In this document: one piece after another, positions 1 through 6,294 of the stretch | How the letters are laid out: each line of letters begins with the position of its first letter | How positions within the stretch are numbered: position 1 is the first letter of the stretch | DNA from: JBGPIT01 sp041485125 | GTDB lineage: Bacteria > Desulfobacterota > Binatia > UTPRO1 | Reading direction: 5' to 3' | Length of the DNA: 7,180 nt | NCBI GenBank assembly: GCA_041485125.1 | Contig: JBGPIT010000265.1 | Span: 1 to 7,180, forward strand | Translations under genes and position numbers: made by a program | Notes under the pieces: generated by a model | Seen by the model: the letters and a program-made list of their open reading frames with translations, nothing else | Told to the model about the DNA's origin: nothing | Database searches by the model: none

Positions 1-3000
1 CAGGCGTTTCCGGGCTGCCCGACGCAGAGCTCGTCGGGCCTCGCCGCCTGCGTCGACACGCACATTCGCTGCCGCGTCTGCACCCTCTTGAACACTGTCG
101 ACGGTATGCATCGTGACTGCGACGTCTTCGACGACGGCAACGACGCGAACCAGAGCTGCGGCGAGTCGACCACCTGCGGCGACGGATTCATCGACGGTAC
201 CGAGGTCTGTGACGACGGCAACGTCCTCCCCGGCGACGGCTGCAGCGCGACCTGCACTTTCGAGCCCGGCTGGACGTGCAGCGGCGCGCCGACCACCTGC
301 ACACCCGTCTGCGGCGACGGCGTCCTCCTCGGCGGTGAGGAATGCGACGACGGGCACAACGTGGCCGGCGACGGCTGCAGCCCGACCTGTCAGGTCGAGC
401 CGGGCTACTCCTGCGCCGGCGCGCCCAGCGTCTGCACGGCAGGGTGCGGCGATGGTCTCATCCGCGCCTCCGAGGCGTGCGACGACGGCGGCCTCGTGGC
501 CGGCGACGGGTGCAGTCCGAGCTGCCAACTCGAGCCGGGGTGGAGCTGCGGCGGCGAGCCGACGACCTGCGCGCCGGTCTGTGGCGACGGTCTCGTGCGC
601 GGCAGCGAGCAGTGCGACGACCACGGCACCACCTCCGGCGACGGGTGCAGCGCGACCTGCCAGCCCGAACCGGGATGGATCTGTGCCGGCTCCCCGAGCA
701 CGTGCGTCAGCGTCTGCGGCGACGGCCTGATCCGCGGCAACGAGGCGTGCGACGACGGCGCCGTGCTGCCGTCCGACGGTTGCAGCGTCACCTGTCAGGT
801 CGAGCCGGGCTGGACGTGCGGCGGCGAGCCGAGCTCGTGCTCCGCCGTCTGCGGTGACGGCCTCCGCCGTGGCGACGAGCAGTGCGACGACGGCGACCTG
901 ACCTCGGGCGATGGCTGCGACGACAGCTGCCACACCGAGACCGGATGGAGCTGCGTCGGCCAGCCAAGCGCTTGCGGTCCCATCTGCGGTGACGGCCTGA
1001 TCCTCGGCAACGAGACCTGCGACGACGGCAGCGTCGCCTCGGGTGATGGGTGCAGCGCCACGTGCCACGTCGAGAGCGGCTGGGTCTGCGACGGCGAGCC
1101 GAGCACGTGCTCGACCGTCTGCGGCGACGGCCTCATTCGGGACCTCGAGCAGTGCGACGACCACAATCTCACGATCGGTGACGGGTGCGGCCCAGCCTGC
1201 GTGGTCGAGCCGGGTTACACCTGCACCGGCCAGCCGAGCGTGTGCACGGCCTTCACGGTGACCCTGACGTCGCCGGCGCACGGCATCTTCACGCAGGCGA
1301 GCACGATCGGCGTGACCGGCTTCATCAGTCACCTGCCGACCGCGTCGGCGTTCCTCACCATCAACGGCACCGCGGTGACGGTCGCGGCGAACGGCACCTT
1401 CTCCACCAGCGTGTCGCTCAACGCGGCGAAGATCTTCAACCCGATCCGTGCCACGCTCACCGATCTCGTGCACGGCAGCTCGGCGTTCGCACGCGTGGTC
1501 GTGATCCGCGGCCTGTCGGTCGCCGACGGCGCGTTCTCGCCGAAGAGCGTCGGCCTGCGGCTCACCGACGCCGGCCTCGACCGGGTCGAGCCGCTGGTCG
1601 AGGACCTCGCCGGCTCCGGCCTCAACCTCGCCGACCTGGTCCCGGTCGGGACGGTGCTCGTCAACAACGAGTGCTTCATCGACTCGCCGCTCGGCTGTCT
1701 CGGACGCGCGACGGTCAAGGTCTCGAACCCGCCGCCGTCCTTCACGAGCTTCGGCCTCGCTGCCGACTCGATGGTGAACTTCGTCGCCGGCGACATCACC
1801 GTGCACAACATCCGCGTCGACGTCGATCTCCAGGGCAGCGGCCTGGTGCCGAGCTGCCCGATCACGCTCACGGCGAACGCGGCCTTCATCAACGGCGACT
1901 ACACCCTCGAGCCGGACGCGGCCGACCACGAGCAGATCGACGTCAATCAGCTCGGCCAGCTCGACGTGAGCTTCACCGGCTTCAACACGAGCTACGGCGG
2001 CATCTGCGACGCGCCGGTGATCGGTGACATCATCCAGGCCTTCCTCCCCGACGTGGAGTCGCTCACCGTCGGCGCGATGAAAGACTTCCTCGACGATCCC
2101 GACGGCGCCGGACCGCAAGACAGCCCGACCGCGGCCGCGATCGAGACCGCGCTCGAGGGCGTGCAGATCGCTGGACCGGTCGGCGACAGCCTCGGCGTCA
2201 ACTTCGACGCGCCGCTCTGGCAGGTCGCCGAGGACAACAACGGCATCACCTTCGGGTCTGACGGCCGCTTCACCGTCGTCGTCGGCAACGGGCCGGGACA
2301 GTGCGTCCCGCCGCCGGGCGCGCCGAACTTCACCGCCTCGCTGGCGGTGAACGAGGGCACGCCGACCTTCGGCACGACCTCGCCGGTCCTGCACCAGCCC
2401 TACGACCTTGCGATCAGCATCTCCACCGAGGGCTTCAATCAGCTGCTGCGCGCGCAGACCGAGTGCGGGTTGCTGATCACCAGCATGAGCAGCCTCGATC
2501 TCGGCACCGGTCCGATCCCGATCACCGCCGGCCTGCTCACCTTGCTGATGCCGGAGTTCGGGATCTTCCCGCCGGCGACGCCGTTCCGGATCGACATCCG
2601 GCCGACCTTGGCGCCGATCATCGTCGCCACTCCCGGCCCGAACAACGAGCTGGCGCTCCTCAAGATGGCGCACCTGCTCGTCACCGTGGTCCAGAACGAC
2701 GGCAGCAACGCGATCGCGTTGCAGGGCGCGGTCGACGCCGACATCGGCTTGAATCTCGCCTTCACCGCCGGCTCGCTCGCGTTCCAGCTGGCGACGCCGT
2801 CGCCGACCGACATCACGATCGCGGTGATCCAGAACCCGCTCGGGGTGAACGTCTTCACGCTCGAGAACGCGATCCTGCCGCCGCTCATCGCCGAGCTCAT
2901 TCCGGATCTCGCCGGCTCGCTGTCGAGCTTCCCGCTGCCGGCGTTCCTCGGCCTGAATCTGAACGGTGTCGAGGTCTCGCGCAGCGGCGAGTTCCTCTCG

Positions 3001-3030
3001 CTCTACGTCAATCTGGTGCCCGGGCCGTGA
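1..3030 (+). CDS. Partial secreted multidomain protein: Cys-rich head, eight DUF4215-type repeats, Ig-like domain, BPI/TULIP-like C-terminus
   Basis: The frame is open from base 1, so the true start lies upstream; 1009 codons are visible (numbering from base 1). Codons 1-58 form a Cys-rich head with RCRVC and RDCDVFDDG motifs, which I recognise as recurring in Binatota/Myxococcota-like secreted proteins. Codons 59-418 are eight tandem 45-residue units of the DUF4215/myxo disulfide-repeat type, each with six Cys. Codons about 419-504 resemble a bacterial Ig-like domain (start LTSPAHGIF, then TVAANGTFS). Codons about 514-1009 resemble a complete BPI/LBP-type double barrel (separate entry). The protein is probably exported and disulfide-stabilised, with the repeats as a stalk and the C-terminal part binding a hydrophobic ligand; the last point is inference from fold resemblance. 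No signal peptide can be seen because the N-terminus is missing. It ends at TGA 3028-3030, ahead of a strong hairpin. Coding status and the repeats are certain; function is not. Confidence 0.93.
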   Translation, partial: QAFPGCPTQSSSGLAACVDTHIRCRVCTLLNTVDGMHRDCDVFDDGNDANQSCGESTTCGDGFIDGTEVCDDGNVLPGDGCSATCTFEPGWTCSGAPTTCTPVCGDGVLLGGEECDDGHNVAGDGCSPTCQVEPGYSCAGAPSVCTAGCGDGLIRASEACDDGGLVAGDGCSPSCQLEPGWSCGGEPTTCAPVCGDGLVRGSEQCDDHGTTSGDGCSATCQPEPGWICAGSPSTCVSVCGDGLIRGNEACDDGAVLPSDGCSVTCQVEPGWTCGGEPSSCSAVCGDGLRRGDEQCDDGDLTSGDGCDDSCHTETGWSCVGQPSACGPICGDGLILGNETCDDGSVASGDGCSATCHVESGWVCDGEPSTCSTVCGDGLIRDLEQCDDHNLTIGDGCGPACVVEPGYTCTGQPSVCTAFTVTLTSPAHGIFTQASTIGVTGFISHLPTASAFLTINGTAVTVAANGTFSTSVSLNAAKIFNPIRATLTDLVHGSSAFARVVVIRGLSVADGAFSPKSVGLRLTDAGLDRVEPLVEDLAGSGLNLADLVPVGTVLVNNECFIDSPLGCLGRATVKVSNPPPSFTSFGLAADSMVNFVAGDITVHNIRVDVDLQGSGLVPSCPITLTANAAFINGDYTLEPDAADHEQIDVNQLGQLDVSFTGFNTSYGGICDAPVIGDIIQAFLPDVESLTVGAMKDFLDDPDGAGPQDSPTAAAIETALEGVQIAGPVGDSLGVNFDAPLWQVAEDNNGITFGSDGRFTVVVGNGPGQCVPPPGAPNFTASLAVNEGTPTFGTTSPVLHQPYDLAISISTEGFNQLLRAQTECGLLITSMSSLDLGTGPIPITAGLLTLLMPEFGIFPPATPFRIDIRPTLAPIIVATPGPNNELALLKMAHLLVTVVQNDGSNAIALQGAVDADIGLNLAFTAGSLAFQLATPSPTDITIAVIQNPLGVNVFTLENAILPPLIAELIPDLAGSLSSFPLPAFLGLNLNGVEVSRSGEFLSLYVNLVPGP
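175..1254 (+). repeat. Eight tandem 135-bp (45-residue) Cys-rich DUF4215-type repeats
   Basis: Eight units of exactly 135 bp tile 175-1254 without an indel. Each has cysteines at unit positions 1, 12, 23, 27, 35 and 42. The shared pattern is CGDG, then E-x-C-D-D-G/H, G/S-D-G-C, C, E-x-G-W/Y-x-C, G-x-P and a final C. The acidic DDG/GDGC segments resemble calcium-binding turns, but metal binding is inference. Units 3, 5 and 7 resemble one another (E-A/T-C-D-D-G, C-x-G-E-P), as do units 4, 6 and 8 (E-Q-C-D-D), which suggests duplication of two-unit blocks of 270 bp. The array probably forms a rigid disulfide-bonded stalk, like related repeats in secreted bacterial proteins. Confidence 0.95.
1540..3027 (+). 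other. Domain: putative bacterial BPI/LBP-like double-barrel (TULIP superfamily) lipid-binding region
   Basis: This is the last ~495 residues of the first gene, close to the ~456 residues of mature human BPI. Landmarks, compared with BPI from memory and not computed, occur in matching order. First-barrel opening: LRLTDAGLD (BPI RISQKGLD). Helix: IGDIIQAFLPDVES (BPI VGWLIQLFHKKIES). Then GDSLGVNFDAPL (BPI DSVAGINYGLVAP), a Pro-rich inter-barrel linker VPPPGAP at codons 769-775 (BPI NPPPFAPP), second-barrel opening LAISISTEGFNQLL near codons 803-816 (BPI LGLSDYFFNTAGL), and a closing segment SFPLPAFLGLNLNGVEVS ending in LSLYVNLV (BPI GFPLPTPARVQLYNVVL...FLLFGADV). Six Cys are present (558, 566, 619, 669, 768, 822); none clearly matches the conserved BPI disulfide. 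TULIP domains bind lipids in a hydrophobic groove. A novel beta-rich domain with chance resemblance remains possible. Confidence 0.62.
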
Positions 3031-3042
3031 GCTGAGTCCGAT

Positions 3043-3073
3043 CCCCGGCGGCGGTCCCAGACCGCCGCCGGGG
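3043..3073 (+). terminator. Strong GC hairpin after the first gene; likely intrinsic terminator
   Basis: Perfect 13-bp inverted repeat, arms 3043-3055 and 3061-3073, loop CCCAG. It begins 12 nt after the TGA at 3028-3030. It is followed by GAATTTCC, a short T stretch and not a full T-tract, so the stem is very stable but the release signal is imperfect. Its position between two same-strand genes supports separate transcription of the hydrolase gene. Confidence 0.7.
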
Positions 3074-3100
3074 GAATTTCCTTGCCACCACGAGCCGGGT

Positions 3101-3129
3101 TTGACACCCTGGCACGACCGACCTGGGCT
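3101..3129 (+). promoter_or_regulatory. Possible sigma70-type promoter upstream of the hydrolase gene
   Basis: A perfect TTGACA lies at 3101-3106, between the hairpin and the hydrolase start. The hexamer 17 nt downstream (3124-3129, TGGGCT) is a poor match to TATAAT. Location and the -35 match favour a promoter; the weak -10 argues for caution. No operator-like palindrome is evident nearby. Confidence 0.35.
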
Positions 3130-3191
3130 GCTGTTGCGATCGAACCGTGCCGTCGTGCTGCCCGTAACCAGCGGCCCCAACCGAGTCCCGA

Positions 3192-3197
3192 CGAGGA
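3192..3197 (+). promoter_or_regulatory. Ribosome binding site deciding the hydrolase start
   Basis: CGAGGA sits 7 nt before the ATG at 3205. Together with the signal peptide that begins right at this ATG, it fixes the start here and not at the in-frame TTG at 3082. Confidence 0.7.
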
Positions 3198-3204
3198 TGA
3201 ATCG

Positions 3205-4896
3205 ATGACACAAGCGCAGAAGCTCGCGGTTGCCGTCGCTGCGGCGATGCTTTCCTGGACGTCGTCAGCGCATGCCGGTCCGTCGATCGCTGACAAATGC
3301 GAGGCGGCGAAGCTCAAAGAGGCGGGCAAGGCCTGCGCGTGTCGTCTGGGCGTCGCCGCGAATGCGCTCTCCAAGGGCATCACGCCGGACTTCTCGAAGT
3401 GCGCCAGCAAGCTCGCCGACGCGTTCACCAAGGCCGAGGTGAAGGGCGGCGGCGCGTGCCCGAGCAGCGGCGAGGAGCCGACCGTCGACGGACGGCTCGT
3501 GGCGCTGGTCACAGACGTCTCGACGGCGTTGCAGGCGGGATCCGCGAGCGGCGAGGCGGCGGTGAAATGCGCCTCGGCGAAGCTCAAGGCGACCGGCAAG
3601 AAATGCGCCTGCATGCACCAGGTGCAGTCGGTCGCGGCCCTGAAAGGCACAGTGCCCGACTTCACCAAGTGCGACGCGAAGCTCGCGTCGGCCTTCGCCA
3701 AGGCGGAGGCGAGTGCCGGGGGAGCGTGCCCGACGATGACCGACGCCGAGGCGCTCTGCGACGTCGTCGGTGGGACGTTCGGCGAGGTCGAGGCCGACAT
3801 CGCGAACCTCGGCACCGCCGCGTTCGCCGAGAGCGGTCGCTACGGCGTCGGCCTGCGGACGATCACCTTCGTCGACAGCTCGCGGCCGACGGCGGCGAAC
3901 GGCACCTATCCCGGCGCGCCACAGCGGACGCTCGTCACCGACGTGTGGTACCCGACCGACGACATGTCGACTCTCCAGGTCCCGAATGCGCCCTTCGCCG
4001 CCGGTGTCGGTCCCTTGCCGCTCATCGTCCGGGCCCATGGCTTCTCCGGCTTCCGCAACGACTCGCTGTACTTGCTCCGCCACCTCGCGAGCCACGGCTA
4101 CGTCGTGGTCGCGCCCGACTTCCCGCTCTCCAACCTGGCAGCGCCCGGCGGTCCGACGATCGCCGACGTCGGCGAGCAGGCGCTCGATCTGCGCTTCTTG
4201 ATCGACACCATGACGACCGCGAATGCGAACTCGGCGAGCCCCTTTTTCGGCCACATCGACACCGACACGATCGGTGCGATCGGCCACTCGCTCGGGGGCG
4301 CGACCGTGTTGCTCGCGACCTATCACGCGACCCTCCGCGACCCGCGCATCGACGCGACCGTCGCCCTGTCGCCGCTCGGCTGCTTCATCCTCGACGGCTT
4401 CTTCGACAGCGCCAGCGTGCCGCTCATGATCGAGGGCGGCACCGTCGACCTGATCACGCCGTACGCGAGCAACCACCTTGCCCCCTACGGCTACGCCAAC
4501 GCGTCGAAGTACCTCGTCGAGTTCGCGGGCGGCACGCATCTCGGCTTCGCCGACCGGCTGCTGTTCGGAAAGTTGGAGGACGGTGACGAGGTGGTCGGCT
4601 GCCCGCTCTTCGTGCCACCTGGCGCGCCGCGCCCGGTCACGCTCAATACGGGGCTGCCGCCCGACTTCCTCGGCGGTCCCGCCGCCTTCATCGATCCGAG
4701 CGGCTCGCAGTGCCAGCCGATCTGTCCGTTGCCGCCGGCGTCCTTCATGCTCCACGCGCGCCAGAACACCCTTGCCAAGGCCGCCTCGCTCGCGTTCCTC
4801 GAGGCGAAGCTGCGCGGCTCGATCGCCGGGCGGCGGATGATCACCGGCAAGATCGACACCGAGAACACCGACACCGCACTCTTCTTCGAGGAGTGA
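3205..4896 (+). CDS. Secreted alpha/beta hydrolase (predicted dienelactone hydrolase/PAF-AH/polyesterase-like) with two N-terminal Cys modules
   Basis: 563 residues. Residues 1-24 form a Sec signal peptide: K6, a hydrophobic A/V/M/L core, and SSAHA cleaved before G25. Residues 32-175 hold two ~90-residue Cys modules (separate entry). From about residue 210 a hydrolase of the COG4188 predicted dienelactone hydrolase type follows: strand TDVWYP, oxyanion segment RAHGFSG (H278-G279), GYVVVAPDFP, nucleophile elbow GHSLGG with Ser362, probable acid Asp415 in GGTVD, and probable base His445 in GGTHLGF. The Ser-Asp and Asp-His spacings (53 and 30) resemble those of bacterial cutinase/PETase-like enzymes. 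Family knowledge predicts hydrolysis of an ester bond outside the cytoplasm; the substrate cannot be read from sequence. The tail after His445 is long and has C466, C503 and C507, possibly a lid or a disulfide-held extension. It has its own RBS and possible promoter, so it may be a single-gene transcript. Hydrolase class is confident; substrate is unknown. Confidence 0.93.
   Translation: MTQAQKLAVAVAAAMLSWTSSAHAGPSIADKCEAAKLKEAGKACACRLGVAANALSKGITPDFSKCASKLADAFTKAEVKGGGACPSSGEEPTVDGRLVALVTDVSTALQAGSASGEAAVKCASAKLKATGKKCACMHQVQSVAALKGTVPDFTKCDAKLASAFAKAEASAGGACPTMTDAEALCDVVGGTFGEVEADIANLGTAAFAESGRYGVGLRTITFVDSSRPTAANGTYPGAPQRTLVTDVWYPTDDMSTLQVPNAPFAAGVGPLPLIVRAHGFSGFRNDSLYLLRHLASHGYVVVAPDFPLSNLAAPGGPTIADVGEQALDLRFLIDTMTTANANSASPFFGHIDTDTIGAIGHSLGGATVLLATYHATLRDPRIDATVALSPLGCFILDGFFDSASVPLMIEGGTVDLITPYASNHLAPYGYANASKYLVEFAGGTHLGFADRLLFGKLEDGDEVVGCPLFVPPGAPRPVTLNTGLPPDFLGGPAAFIDPSGSQCQPICPLPPASFMLHARQNTLAKAASLAFLEAKLRGSIAGRRMITGKIDTENTDTALFFEE
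3298..3729 (+). repeat. Two tandem Cys modules (90-residue period) ahead of the hydrolase domain
   Basis: Module 1 has Cys at residues 32, 44, 46, 66 and 85; module 2 at 122, 134, 136, 156 and 175. The offsets (0, 12, 14, 34, 53) are identical and the period is exactly 90 residues. Both carry A-K-L-K, G-K-x-C-A-C, P-D-F-S/T-K-C, F-x-K-A-E and G-A-C-P. I recognise the motif as a common helical Cys module in secreted Binatota-like proteins. Its function is unknown to me; C-x-C plus three further Cys suggests disulfides or, less likely, metal binding. No heme C-x-x-C-H motif is present. Confidence 0.88.
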
Positions 4897-4999
4897 GCGG
4901 CGCGGCGCCGGTGCGGGCGCGCCGTCTGCACGGACTCATGCGGGGTGCCGCGCAGCCGCCGCGTCCGGTCCGCGTGCGAGAACGTGGCGGTGAGGTCGA
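4897..4999. other. Intergenic gap between hydrolase and glycosyltransferase
   Basis: 103 nt, very GC-rich. A 7-bp inverted repeat (4898-4904 with 4918-4924, 13-nt loop) follows the hydrolase stop but lacks a T-tract. No -35/-10 pair stands out, so whether the glycosyltransferase is co-transcribed with the hydrolase cannot be decided. Confidence 0.4.
4990..4995 (+). promoter_or_regulatory. Probable ribosome binding site for the glycosyltransferase
   Basis: GTGAGG lies 4 nt before the GTG start at 5000, which is short but workable. The next in-frame GTG (5033) lacks a purine-rich leader, so 5000 is preferred. Confidence 0.45.
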
Positions 5000-6250
5000 G
5001 TGAGGGCCTCGCCCCGTGGTGCACCGCTCGCCGTGCTCTACGTCGGCACGCTGCCGCCGCATCCCGGTGGCTCGGCGATCGTCGGTGCCCAGCTGGTCTC
5101 GGGATGGGCGCGGCTCGGCCACAGGGTCGAGGCGATCGCGCCCATCACCGTTGCGGCGGCGCGGCGCGGCGACGGCTTCGCCCGTGCCACTCGCGACGTG
5201 CGTGTCACCCGGTTTCCGGTTCCGTACTTCGAGAGCTCTCCCAACAACCCCGCGGGGCGTGACTATCGCCGGCGCGAAGGAAAGCTGGTGCGTGCGGCGC
5301 TCGCCGCGCGCATCGCCGCGCAACGGCCGGACGTGCTCGTCATCGGGCGCGAGACCTTCGCGTGGCACGTCCCGGACGTGGCCGCACGCCACGGGCTGCC
5401 AAGCGTGTTGCTGGCGCAAGGTGCAACGACGGCCGGCATGCGCGCGGGGTCGATCCCGCCGCTGATGGCCCGCCTCCTGCTCGCGCAGCTCCGCCGCCCG
5501 GACGTGGTCGTCCTGGTCGCGCGCCACCTGCACGCGCTCTATCGCAGCTGGGGCCTCCACCGCCTTCGCGTGGTGCGAAACGGCGTCGACCTGCGCCGGT
5601 TCCGGCCGGCGGCGAGGAGCAGCGCGCTCCGCGCGGAGCTACGTATTGCGCGCGGCGACGTGGTCGTCCTGCACGCGTCGAACTTGAAGGACATCAAACG
5701 GCCGCTCGATCTCGTCGAGTCGGCGTGCCTCGCGCTCCGGCAGCAGCCGCGCCTCGTGTACGTGGTCGTCGGTGAAGGGCCGCTGCGGTCCGACATGGTG
5801 CGCCTCTGTCGCCGCCGCGGCATCGCGGGCGCGTTTCGCTTCGTTCCTTGGGTGGAGCACGAGGCGATACCGCGGTTTCTCAATCTCGCCGACGTGGTGG
5901 TGATGCCGTCCGAGACCGAGGCGATGGCGCTGGTGTATCTCGAGACGCTTGCCTGCGGGCGCGTGCTCCTCGCGAGCGACATTCCCGCCACGCGCGAGAT
6001 CGTCCGCGATGGCCGCGACGCGGTGTTGTTTCCGTGCGGCGACGTCGCGGCCCTGGCGACGCAGACGGTGCGCCTCGCCGCACACCCCGATCTCCGGCGG
6101 ACGATCGGCGCCCGGGCTCGCGAGGGCGCGGCGCGGTTCTCGATCGATCGGGTGGTCGACGCCTACGCCGCCATCCTGCGCGGCGTGGTGCGGCGTCATC
6201 GCGCGACGCTCGCCGGGGCGCGCGTCGACTGCGCGTCCCGGCGAGGCTAG
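5000..6250 (+). CDS. GT4-family glycosyltransferase (GT-B fold, retaining)
   Basis: 416 residues, within the usual 350-420 range of GT4 enzymes, starting at GTG 5000. The N-terminal Rossmann half opens with LAVLYVGTLPPHPGGSA (G23-G24 acceptor-side loop), then LGHRVEAIAP. The hinge has VVRNGVDLRRF (N194-G195-V196-D197). The C-terminal donor-binding half has ASNLKDIKRP (K230, K233), VVGEGPL (G258-E259-G260), VVMPSETEAMALVYLE with an intact EX7E motif (E307, E315), and SDIPATREIV. Members move a sugar from a nucleotide-sugar to a glycan, lipid or small-molecule acceptor in the cytoplasm or at the inner membrane face; no transmembrane segment or signal peptide is visible. Donor and acceptor cannot be deduced, and no other polysaccharide genes lie in the window. 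It starts 103 nt after the hydrolase stop and converges with the minus-strand gene 42 nt downstream. Confidence 0.93.
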   Translation: MRASPRGAPLAVLYVGTLPPHPGGSAIVGAQLVSGWARLGHRVEAIAPITVAAARRGDGFARATRDVRVTRFPVPYFESSPNNPAGRDYRRREGKLVRAALAARIAAQRPDVLVIGRETFAWHVPDVAARHGLPSVLLAQGATTAGMRAGSIPPLMARLLLAQLRRPDVVVLVARHLHALYRSWGLHRLRVVRNGVDLRRFRPAARSSALRAELRIARGDVVVLHASNLKDIKRPLDLVESACLALRQQPRLVYVVVGEGPLRSDMVRLCRRRGIAGAFRFVPWVEHEAIPRFLNLADVVVMPSETEAMALVYLETLACGRVLLASDIPATREIVRDGRDAVLFPCGDVAALATQTVRLAAHPDLRRTIGARAREGAARFSIDRVVDAYAAILRGVVRRHRATLAGARVDCASRRG

Positions 6251-6274
6251 CTCAGCCCGGCGCCGGCGCGCCGC

Positions 6275-6294
6275 GATCGTCGGTGCCGACGGTC
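6275..6294. terminator. Weak hairpin between convergent genes
   Basis: Arms GATCGTCG (6275-6282) and CGACGGTC (6287-6294) pair with one G-T wobble around loop GTGC, in the 42-nt gap between two convergent stop codons. It overlaps the minus-strand stop and has no T-tract on either side. A bidirectional terminator is plausible from location only. Confidence 0.25.

Noticed and set aside
88..90. TTG as the start of the first gene
   Set aside because: The frame is open back to base 1 and the upstream residues (including RCRVC just before it) belong to the same Cys-rich head, so the start lies outside the window.
175..1254. CRISPR-like or non-coding tandem array
   Set aside because: The repeats are protein-coding in one continuous frame, diverged at the DNA level, and lack constant repeats separated by unique spacers.
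3082..3084. TTG as the start of the hydrolase gene
   Set aside because: It would put 41 polar, Arg-rich residues ahead of a clear signal peptide. ATG 3205 has a good ribosome binding site and places the signal peptide at the N-terminus.
3110..3124. Sigma54-like -24 element TGGCACG
   Set aside because: The required GC ten bases after the GG is absent (CT at 3123-3124), so the -12 element is missing.
3265..4755. Long minus-strand frame opposite the hydrolase gene
   Set aside because: Arg/Ala/Glu-rich composition without motifs, typical of antisense frames in GC-rich DNA; the plus strand carries a complete hydrolase.
4898..4924. Hairpin after the hydrolase gene as a terminator
   Set aside because: Only 7 bp with a 13-nt loop and no T-tract; such pairings are expected by chance at this GC content.
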